Source of the DNA: Bolinopsis microptera
Lineage: Eukaryota > Ctenophora > Tentaculata > Lobata > Bolinopsidae
Assembly (NCBI RefSeq): GCF_026151205.1
Contig: NC_087082.1
Span: 1 to 64,000, forward strand
Direction: 5' to 3'
DNA: 64,000 bases
Both the position numbers and the translations under genes were made by a program. Below are positions 55,883 to 64,000 of the stretch, piece by piece (within the stretch, counting starts at the first letter, position 1; every line of letters begins with the position of its first letter). Below the pieces are notes generated by a model, which was not told the origin of the DNA, did no database searches, and saw only the letters and a program-made list of their open reading frames with translations.

Positions 55883-55982
55883 NNNNNNNNNNNNNNNNNN
55901 NNNNNNNNNNNNNNNNNNNNNNNNNNNNNNNNNNNNNNNNNNNNNNNNNNNNNNNNNNNNNNNNNNNNNNNNNNNNNNNNNN
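55883..55982. other. Assembly gap (100 N)
   Basis: Exactly 100 unknown bases, a conventional scaffold gap. The distance between flanks is not reliable. Confidence 0.99.
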
Positions 55983-56094
55983 GTTCTGTCAGTCAACCGT
56001 CCACACGATTGTTGAGATGTCTCACCTTGACTACTACTCACGTTGAACGGCACCTTTCTTTTTCAGCACATTCTAACCAGCTAAGCTCATAGCT

Positions 56095-56225
56095 CCGCAG
56101 AATTCCACCGAAGCATATTACGGTGGAGTATGCATATTACGGTGGAGTATGCTTCAGTTGAATTCCACCGAAGCATATTACGGTTGAGTATGCTATATTA
56201 CGGTGGAGTATGCTTCAGTTGAATT
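56095..56225. repeat. Tandem duplicated palindromic unit of about 64 bp
   Basis: gaattccaccgaagcatatt / acggtggagtatgcttcag occurs twice with an inserted half unit. Each unit is itself a near-palindrome around tatgc. Confidence 0.8.
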
Positions 56226-56229
56226 CTAT

Positions 56230-57197
56230 GGAACTCTGTCGGAATCCTTGGATAGTGCCGCTTTTCCTTCCTTTCATCAAATTGCTGTACTGGCTTTAAA
56301 TAAACGTCCTGATATATAACTGCAACTTAAGGACCTATACAGTATACACCAAAATAGAGTTTAGTGTTATCCAGCCCAAATGGAACTATTTCTGTGTTTT
56401 TGCCATTATTTCAAACCAGGAAATGCTCAATTGCAAAAAAATTGTTGATTTTGGAAATGATGCTCAAGATGGTCATTTGGGCGAGACGACATTAAACCTT
56501 TAAACCCTGTTTTAGTGTATATAAGTCCTTTAACTAGACAATCTTTACTGATAAGACGGATAATGAGCTCTTGTAAACAGTATCATTACTTATCATTACT
56601 TATCATTACTTATCATTTTTACTGATTATATAATATGCAAGGATAATTACATCTCATTTTGCATATTACATTAATTTATTATCATGCAATTAACAGACTG
56701 AGAAGACTGGTTATCACAGCCAGTGTAGTGATTTGCCATTAGTAGGGTAGTGCTCCTCAATCATTAGCAATAGGAAACCGGTTATAGTTGTCTTCAAATG
56801 ATTTGCTTCTCGACAGTAGTATAGTAGTACAGTAGGAGGGATTGCGGTTTGCTTTATTCAATAGAATTTAGAATAACACGGAACTTTGCTGATTTCCCTA
56901 ATTTTGTAGGTCTCTTTCTTAACGTATACCAATTGTGCATTCGAACTGATTTTTTTTCGTCATTGAATGATTAAGAAAACAGCAGGATGGAAACGAAGAA
57001 TAGATTTCTAAGGACAATGTCGCTGCCCAGCAATTTGAGACCTCCAGGTCTAAAAATTTCGAATAAAATAGCTTTGACAACATTGATGAAGGAGTAATGA
57101 TGGGGGGGGGGGGGGGGGGGATGGATTCTCAGAAAGAAGGAGTAATTTCTGAGCTGATTAAAAATGCCATACAGTTAACACATTCCGTCTCCTTCAG
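56230..57197. other. Intron or 5' region of the coiled-coil gene; no sure exon
   Basis: Contains cttatcatta decamers (56575-56620) and a g-run (57103-57120). An open stretch at about 56986-57096 (ATG, METKNRFLRTMSLPSNL …, stop) could be a first exon, but no donor site in a compatible phase is evident. Confidence 0.4.
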
Positions 57198-57285
57198 AGT
57201 TGACGAAGAAGTATCTGGAGGTTAGCAAGACAGTTTCTGACTCACAAATACCAGACCTCGCTACCAGAGAACAGTACAACCAGAA
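57198..57285 (+). CDS. Exon A of a coiled-coil protein (TMCC-like?)
   Basis: 88 nt between acceptor tccttcag and donor AA|gtgagt. Read with one base from the previous exon it gives LTKKYLEVSKTVSDSQI, then PDLATREQYNQ. It ends with two bases of a Lys codon, completed by the first base of exon B. The four exons A-D join in one frame with perfect phase agreement, which is strong support for a real gene. The peptide across A and B (YLEVSKTV…, NLKSQKHVRELQNKLKKLEE) resembles the coiled-coil part of the TMCC family of ER-membrane proteins. That naming is from memory of the family pattern and uncertain. Confidence 0.6.
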
Positions 57286-57310
57286 GTGAGTATAACTTTC
57301 TGAAAATCGT

Positions 57311-57438
57311 ACACAATCTTACACAATCTTACACAATCTTACACAATCTTACACAATCTTACACAATCTTACACAATCTTACACAATCTTACACAATCTT
57401 ACACAATCTTACACAATCTTACACAATCTTACACAATC
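57311..57438. repeat. (ACACAATCTT)n decamer array
   Basis: About 12-13 head-to-tail copies of acacaatctt in the intron after exon A. Confidence 0.97.
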
Positions 57439-57644
57439 ATTGTTTGTAGCAACTTCTGGTACGTTCACGTCAGTTGGTGTTTTCATCGCTATTGTCCTGC
57501 CTCAAATTTAACACCGAGATTCTTAGATTTAAACGTAGAGTTATAATGTGTCGCTCGCGCTCCCGCTCGAAATGGTATTTTGTAAGATTTTCTTGAAGTT
57601 ACTTGTTTGTGCATCAAATGGCGACAAGCTCAAAATCTTTTTGA

Positions 57645-57795
57645 AAGTTTAATCCCCCCTTAACCCCCCGCCCCCCCCCCCAGTCCCCACCTTAATCCCC
57701 CTTAACCCCCCGCCCCCCCAGTCCCCACCTTAATCCCCCCTTAACCCCCCGCCCCCCCCCCCCCCCCCCCCAGTCCCCACCTTAATCCCCCAACT
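57645..57795. repeat. C-rich tandem repeat
   Basis: Three units of roughly 55-60 bp, each with ccttaaccccccgcc, a variable c-run, then agtccccaccttaatcccc. Confidence 0.9.
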
Positions 57796-57949
57796 ACACA
57801 ATAGTAATACAAGTAGCATGTTCTGTTCATATGAGTTTTATTTGTCTTTGACATTGTGTTTTCAATTTAATATATAATAACTCTTCGATGATTAAACATT
57901 TTTTCGGATTTGCTTCATCAAAACATTTTGTCCTCCACCTTGTTATAAT

Positions 57950-58046
57950 GAATGTATAATTATCTGATAAATGTACTATTATCTGATAAATGTATAATTA
58001 TCTGATAAATGTACTATTATCTGATAAATGTATAATTATCTGATAA
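57950..58046. repeat. 20-bp tandem repeat (attatctgataaatgta)
   Basis: Five copies of an attatctgataaatgta(t/c) unit just upstream of exon B. Confidence 0.9.
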
Positions 58047-58055
58047 CGAATCCAG

Positions 58056-58134
58056 GAACCTAAAGTCTCAGAAGCACGTTAGAGAACTGCAGAATAAACT
58101 GAAGAAGTTGGAGGAGAGGAAGAAGAAGATCCGA
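58056..58134 (+). CDS. Exon B of the coiled-coil protein
   Basis: 79 nt between acceptor aatccag and donor CGA|gtgagt. Encodes (K)NLKSQKHVRELQNKLKKLEE then RKKKIR, a strongly charged heptad pattern, i.e. coiled coil. It ends in phase 0. The donor and 50 bp or so of the following intron have been tandemly copied downstream (58135-58560). Confidence 0.7.
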
Positions 58135-58560
58135 GTGAGTTCTAACTACTACTGGGGGGGGGGGGGGGGGGGGTACCGAGTAAGTTCTAACTACTACTGG
58201 GGGGGGGGGGGGGGGGGGGGGTACCGGTAACCTACTATCCGAGTGAGTTCTAACTACTACTGGGGGGGGGGGGGGGGGGGGGGTACCGGTAACCTACTAT
58301 CCGAGTGAGTTCTAACTACTACTGGGGGGGGGGGGGGGTACCGGTAACCTACTATCCGAGTGAGTTCTAACTACTACTGGGGGGGGGGGGTACCGGTAAC
58401 CTACTATCCGAGTGAGTTCTAACTACTACTGGGGGGGGGGGGGTACCGAGTGAGTTCTAACTACTACTGGGGGGGGGGGGGGGTACCGGTAACCTACTAT
58501 CCGAGTGAGTTCTAACTACTACTGGGGGGGGGGGGGTACCGGTAACCTACTACTACTACT
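58135..58560. repeat. Minisatellite carrying copies of the exon B donor site
   Basis: Seven further units of about 50-62 bp, each with (c)cgagtgagttctaactac, tactgg, a g-run of variable length, then taccggtaacctactat. Most units reproduce the CGA|GTGAGT donor of exon B; the first reads cgagtaagt. Variable g-runs suggest possible assembly uncertainty in length. Confidence 0.92.
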
Positions 58561-58616
58561 AGATCTACTAAAGATCTAACTCTTAAGTAACTAACTAGTA
58601 GCTCTTAAGTAAGTTG

Positions 58617-58871
58617 TCACAGTAACTTGTATTAAATAAAGTAAATGTAACTGTTAGTCCCTCTCAGGAACAGGAACTTGTATTAAATAAAGTAAATGTA
58701 ACTGTTAATCCCTCTCAGGAACAGGAACTTGTATTAAATAAAGTAAATGTAACTGTTAGTCCCTCTCAGGAACAGTAACTTGTATTAAATAAAGTAAATG
58801 TAACTGTTAATCCCTCTCAGGAACAGTAACTTGTATTAAATAAAGTAAATGTAACTGTTAATCCCTCTCAG
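58617..58871. repeat. 51-bp minisatellite carrying copies of the exon C acceptor site
   Basis: Five units exactly 51 bp apart, each ending ccctctcag|GAACAG. The AG dinucleotides end at 58667, 58718, 58769, 58820 and 58871. The last is the acceptor in phase with exon C. The unit between is tattaaataaagtaaatg and taactgtta(a/g)tc. Confidence 0.95.
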
Positions 58872-59014
58872 GAACAGGAACTGATGAACAATGGTTACGT
58901 ACAAGTGGACCCACAAGACACTACCCACAGTACTATGGGACATGAGACTCTGGACGGGAAACGTACTCCTGACCAGAGCAAGAAATCAGGAGTTATTCAC
59001 CGGGCTTATGAGAA
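58872..59014 (+). CDS. Exon C of the coiled-coil protein
   Basis: 143 nt from acceptor ccctctcag to donor AA|gtaagt. Encodes EQELMNNGYVQVDPQDTTHS, then TMGHETLDGKRTPDQSKKSG and VIHRAYE(K). It starts in phase 0, matching exon B, and ends two bases into a Lys codon completed by exon D. Hydrophilic, and unfamiliar as a domain. Confidence 0.7.
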
Positions 59015-59143
59015 GTAAGTTTTATTAAGTTGTAATTTGGACATATTGTGATAGGGGGGGGGGGGGAGAAGATTGGTTAACAACAGTGTGTTGAAGACAC
59101 TAGAATCACGTGTAATTAAAGTGTTCATTAGAGGGTGATAATA

Positions 59144-59231
59144 CAATAAACCCTGATTAACCGCGGAGTTTGAGGAAAGGAAACATCCGCGGTAAATCGG
59201 GGCGCATTATAATTATATCGGGGTTTTACTG
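59144..59231. mobile_element. Pogo/mariner-type MITE, 88 bp
   Basis: In an intron. The right end read inward is CAGTAAAACCCCGATATAAT and the left end is CAATAAACCCTGATTAACCG. Each continues into a shared ccgcgg palindrome, and TA stands on both sides. The CAGTAAAACC start and TA target fit Tc1/mariner-pogo MITEs. Confidence 0.75.
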
Positions 59232-59260
59232 TATTGTGAACTGTTTCAAAGTGTAACCAG

Positions 59261-59350
59261 GGTGTTCCACCACGAAATGCCTCACTTCAACTCCCCCGGT
59301 ATCACAATACACCCTCCAAAACTGGACGGCCTCTTCTTCAGTGCAAATGA
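59261..59350 (+). CDS. Exon D of the coiled-coil protein
   Basis: 90 nt from acceptor gtgtaaccag to donor GA|gtgagt. With the carried-over base it encodes (K)VFHHEMPHFNSPGITIHPP then KLDGLFFSANE. It ends two bases into a codon, so the gene continues beyond the minisatellite and the window end. No membrane segment or stop has been reached yet. Confidence 0.68.
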   Translation, partial: GVPPRNASLQLPRYHNTPSKTGRPLLQCK

Positions 59351-59377
59351 GTGAGTTAGTGTGGCTATTATATAGTA

Positions 59378-59443
59378 CAGTCACGAAAAGCTAAAAATTG
59401 TGAGAGTTACACTAAAAACTCGAAGGCCAGCTTTTCGTGGCTG
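59378..59443. mobile_element. Tiny inverted-repeat element (MITE-like)
   Basis: cagtcacgaaaagct at the left and agcttttcgtggctg at the right form a 15-bp inverted repeat with one mismatch around a centre of about 36 bp, near TA dinucleotides. Too short to classify. Confidence 0.5.
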
Positions 59444-59829
59444 TGGTATAATTTTGTAACACTTCGTTTTTTTATTGCACGTGTGATTATGACTTGGAGA
59501 ATGTTCTCCCTGTACTCCAGTAGCAGGGGTTGAGTGTGCACTCCTCCCTGCTTTAAAGCTTTGAATCTGACTCAGCTGCCGTTTGTGAATGCCCTCTCTT
59601 GAGTTGTCAAATTTATGCTTGGTTTTCATTAAAATTTCTCACATTTTTGCCTGTTTTTCCATTAAAATCAGTTATTTTGGTGCATTTATGTAAATTTATA
59701 AAATTAGTCTGGATAAATTAGTCTGTGACTGGTGATGGTGTGTACTGAAAACTACCATCAATGTACAGCACATTGCATGGGATATTGTTGTGGTCTGAAG
59801 CTTTAACCATCTAATTAATTATGCGACTC

Positions 59830-62800
59830 GTACATTTCTAGTCTCTGTAACCTCTCTATACCGAGTACATTTCTAGTCTCTGTAACCTCTCTATACCGAG
59901 TACCTTTCTAGTCTCTGTAACCTCTCTATACCGAGTACATTTCTAGTCTCTGTAACCTCTCTATACCGAGTACATTTCTAATCTCTGTAACCTCTCTATA
60001 CCAAGTACATTTCTAGTCTCTGTAACCTCTCTATACCGAGTACATTTCTAGTCTCTGTAACCTCTCTATACCGAGTACATTTCTAGTCTCTGTAACCTCT
60101 CTATACCGAGTACATTTCTAGTCTCTGAAACCTCTCTACACCGGGTACATTTCTAGTCTCTGTAACCTCTCTATACCGAGTACATTTCTAGTCTCTGTAA
60201 CCTCTCTATACCGAGTACATTTCTAGTCTCTGTAACCTCTCTATACCGAGTACATTTCTAGTCTCTGTAACCTCTCTATACCGAGTACATTTCTAGTCTC
60301 TGTAACCTCTCTATACCGAGTACCTTTCTAGTATCTGTAACCTCTCTATACCGAGTACATTTCTAGTCTCTGTAACCTCTCTATACCGAGTACATTTCTA
60401 GTCTCTGTAACCTCTCTATACCGAGTACATTTCTAGTCTCTGTAACCTCTCTATACCGAGTACCTTTCTAGTATCTGTAACCTCTCTATACCGAGTACAT
60501 TTCTAGTCTCTGTAACCTCTCTATACCGAGTACCTTTCTAGTCTCTGTAACTTCTCTATACCGAGTACCTTTCTAGTCTCTGTAACCTCTCTATACCGAG
60601 TACATTTCTAGTCTCTGTAACCTCTCTATACCGGGTACCTTTCTAGTCTCTGTAACCTCTCTATACTGAGTACATTTCTAGTCTCTGTAACCTCTCTATA
60701 CCGAGTACATTTCTAGTCTCTGTAACCTCTCTATACCGAGTACATTTCTAGTCTCTGTAACCTCTCTATACCGAGTACATTTCTAGTCTCTGTAACCTCT
60801 CTATACCGAGTACATTTCTAGTCTCTGTAACCTCTCTATACCGAGTACATTTCTAGTCTCTGTAACCTCTCTATACCGAGTACCTTTCTAGTCTCTGTAA
60901 CCTCTCTATACCGAGTACATTTCTAGTCTCTGTAACCTCTCTATACCGAGTACATTTCTAGTCTCTGTAACCTCTCTATACCGAGTACATTTCTAGTCTC
61001 TGTAACCTCTCTATACCGAGTACATTTCTAGTCTCTGTAACCTCTCTATACCGAGTACCTTTCTAGTCTCTGTAACCTCTCTATACCGAGTACATTTCTA
61101 GTCTCTGTAACCTCTCTATACCGAGTACATTCTAGTCTTTGTAACCTCTCTATACCGAGTACATTTCTAGTCTCTGTAACCTCTCTATACCGAGTACATT
61201 TCTAATCTCTGTAACCTCTCTATACCGAGTACATTTCTAGTCTCTGTAACCTCTCTATACCGAGTACATTTCTAGTCTCTGTAACCTCTCTATACCGAGT
61301 ACCTTTCTAGTCTCTGTAACCTCTCTATACCGAGTACATTTCTAGTCTCTGTAACCTCTCTATACCGAGTACCTTTCTAGTCTCTGTAACCTCTCTATAC
61401 CGAGTACATTTCTAGTCTCTGTAACCTCTCTATACCGAGTACATATCTAGTCTCTGTAACCTCTCTATACCGAGTACATTTCTAGTCTCTGTAACCTCTC
61501 TATACCGAGTAAATTTCTAGTCTCTGTAACCTCTCTATACTGGGTACCTTTCTAGTCTCTGTAACCTCTCTATACCGAGTACATTTCTAGTCTCTGTAAC
61601 CTCTCTATACCGAGTACATTTCTAGTCTCTGTAACCTCTCTATACCGAGTACATTTCTAGTCTCTGTAACCTCTCTATACTGGGTACCTTTCTAGTCTCT
61701 GTAACCTCTCTATACCAAGTACCTTTCTAGTCTCTGTAACCTCTCTATACCGAGTACATTTCTAGTCTCTGTAACCTCTCTATACCGAGTACATTTCTAG
61801 TCTCTGTAACCTCTCTATACCGAGTACATTTCTAGTCTCTGTAACCTTTCTATACCGAGTACATTTCTAGTCTCTGTAACCTCTCTATACCGAGTACCTT
61901 TCTAGTCTCTGTAACCTCTCTATACTGGGTACCTTTCTAGTCTCTGTAACCTCTCTATACCAAGTACCTTTCTAGTCTCTGTAACCTCTCTATACCGAGT
62001 ACATTTCTAGTCTCTGTAACCTCTCTATACCGAGTACATTTCTAGTCTCTGTAACCTCTCTATACCGAGTACATTTCTAGTCTCTGAAACCTCTCTACAC
62101 CGGGTACATTTCTAGTCTCTGTAACCTCTCTATACCGGGTACATTTCTAATCTCTGTAACCTCTCTATACCGAGTACATTTCTAATCTCTGTAACCTCTC
62201 TATACCGAGTACATTTCTAGTCTCTGTAACCTCTCTATACCGAGTACCTTTCTAGTCTCTGTAACCTCTCTATACCGAGTACATTTCTAGTCTCTGTAAC
62301 CTCTCTATACCGAGTACATTTCTAGTCTCTGTAACCTCTCTATACCGAGTACATTTCTAATCTCTGTAACCTCTCTATACCGAGTACATTTCTAGTCTCT
62401 GTAACCTCTCTATACCGAGTACATTTCTAGTCTCTGAAACCTCTCTACACCGGGTACATTTCTAGTCTCTGTAACCTCTCTATACCGGGTACATTTCTAA
62501 TCTCTGTAACCTCTCTATACCTCGTACATTTCTAGTCTCTGTAACCTCTCTATACCGAGTACATTTCTAGTCTCTGTAACCTCTCTATACCGAGTACATT
62601 TCTAGTCTCTGTAACCTCTCTATACCGAGTACATTTCTAGTCTCTGTAACCTTCTCTATACCGAGTACATTTCTAGTCTCTGTAACCTCTCTATACCGAG
62701 TACATTTCTAGTCTCTGTAACCTTTCTATACCGAGTACATTTCTAGTCTCTGTAACCTCTCTATACCGAGTACATTTCTAGTCTCTGTAACCTCTCTATA

Positions 62801-64000
62801 CCGAGTACATTTCTAGTCTCTGTAACCTCTCTATACCGAGTACATTTCTAGTCTCTGTAACCTTTTTATACCGAGTACATTTCTAGTCTCTGTAACCTTT
62901 CTATACCGAGTACATTTCTAGTCTCTGTAACCTCTCTATACCGAGTACCTTTCTAGTCTCTGTAACCTCTCTATACCGAGTACATTTCTAGTCTCTGTAA
63001 CCTCTCTATACCGAGTACATTTCTAGTCTCTGTAACCTCTCTATACCGAGTACATTTCTAATCTCTGTAACCTCTCTATACCGAGTACATTTCTAGTCTC
63101 TGTAACCTCTCTATACCGAGTACATTTCTAGTCTCTGTAACCTCTCTATACCGAGTACATTTCTAGTCTCTGTAACCTCTCTATACCGAGTACCTTTCTA
63201 GTCTCTGTAACCTCTCTATACCGAGTACATTTCTAGTCTCTGTAACCTCTCTATACCGAGTACCTTTCTAGTCTCTGTAACCTCTCTATACCGAGTACAT
63301 TTCTAGTCTCTGTAACCTCTCTATACCTCGTACATTTCTAGTCTCTGTAACCTCTCTATACCGAGTACATTTCTAGTCTCTGTAACCTCTCTATACCGAG
63401 TACATTTCTAGTCTCTGTAACCTCTCTATACCGAGTACATTTCTAGTATCTGTAACCTCTCTATACCGAGTACATTTCTAGTCTCTGTAACCTCTCTATA
63501 CCGAGTACATTTCTAGTCTCTGTAACCTCTCTATACCGAGTACATTTCTAGTCTCTGTAACCTCTCTATACCGAGTACATTTCTAGTCTCTGAAACCTCT
63601 CTACACCGGGTACATTTCTAGTCTCTGTAACCTCTCTATACCGGGTACATTTCTAATCTCTGTAACCTCTCTATACCGAGTACATTTCTAATCTCTGTAA
63701 CCTCTCTATACCGAGTACATTTCTAGTCTCTGTAACCTCTCTATACCGAGTACATATCTAGTCTCTGTAACCTCTCTATACCGAGTACATTTCTAGTCTC
63801 TGTAACCTCTCTATACCGAGTACATTTCTAGTCTCTGTAACCTCTCTATACCGAGTACATTTCTAATCTCTGTAACCTCTCTATACCGAGTACATTTCTA
63901 GTCTCTGTAACCTCTCTATACCGAGTACATTTCTAGTCTCTGTAACCTCTCTCTACCGAGTACATTTCTAGTCTCTGTAACCTCTCTATACCGAGTACAT
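59830..64000. repeat. 35-bp minisatellite, about 119 copies, continuing past the window
   Basis: Unit gtaacctctctataccgagt + acatttctagtctct. Variants recur (acctttctag, tctaatctct, accgggtac, tctgaaacctctctacacc). The phase is kept for 4.2 kb except for single-base indels (one missing near 61130, one extra near 62650). It lies downstream of exon D, so probably in an intron of the coiled-coil gene. Confidence 0.98.

Noticed and set aside
55742-56053. Open frames across the gap
   Set aside because: They read through 100 N and have no support.
59830-64000. CRISPR-like regular direct repeats
   Set aside because: The 35-bp units are contiguous with no unique spacers, and the context is eukaryotic; it is a minisatellite.

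Overview
The window looks like a repeat-saturated piece of an invertebrate (early-branching or spiralian metazoan) genome. Reasons: an intronless LDLa-domain seven-transmembrane receptor, spliced exons with GT-AG boundaries, metazoan LINE, Penelope-like, Harbinger, Mutator, Helitron and mariner-type elements, hammerhead ribozymes and long minisatellites. Base composition is AT-rich. I cannot name the species. There are no operons, and the only host genes I can support are the receptor at 3.3-5.8 kb (minus), a truncated duplicate of it at 22.1-22.5 kb, and four consecutive coding exons of a coiled-coil protein at 57.2-59.35 kb (plus).

Layout. 0.5-3.7 kb is a segment duplicated at 20.7-22.5 kb, with a third partial copy at 26.7-27.3 kb. 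Copy A carries a dead Mutator-like element (965-2327) whose empty site is preserved in copy B. Copy B is cut at its receptor end by a 5'-truncated RTE-like LINE. From 5.9 to 20.5 kb and from 28 to 51.6 kb the sequence is built almost wholly from one non-coding interspersed repeat, called R here (about 1.75-2.1 kb). R has a foldback at one end and a TCACA(A/G)TGCTGGC end at the other, with recognisable internal blocks. Other elements, and further R copies, sit inside R copies: a CR1/Jockey-type LINE (7.5-10.9 kb), a Harbinger transposon (15.2-19.7 kb), element Y (29.3-33.7 kb, itself containing an R and a Helitron), element Z (35.1-36.8 kb), a concatemer of 474-bp units with an internal inversion (37-40 kb), a Penelope-like element with an N-terminal GIY-YIG domain (40.3-44.2 kb), and Helitrons. 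Comparing interrupted and uninterrupted copies within the window defines many junctions to the base.

24-28 kb holds low-information sequence plus the most distinctive object in the window: two hammerhead ribozymes in direct orientation 286 bp apart, with a tRNA-like Pol III promoter (A and B boxes) between them. This is the architecture of a self-cleaving, circle-forming retrozyme or Sm-alpha-like SINE. 51.6-57 kb has small MITEs, a transposase helix-turn-helix relic, a 5'-truncated LINE RT ORF and a 100-N assembly gap. 57.2-64 kb is a host gene whose introns are inflated by minisatellites. In one intron the donor site and the acceptor site have each been tandemly amplified; the last 4.2 kb is a 35-bp minisatellite running off the window.

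How the parts relate: autonomous-looking machinery is present for Harbinger (intact transposase, frameshifted Myb-like partner) and nearly for the Penelope-like element (one stop codon). The R, Y, Helitron, MITE and retrozyme sequences are non-autonomous and would depend on enzymes supplied from elsewhere. All structural claims come from reading and hand alignment within the window; no database search was run.
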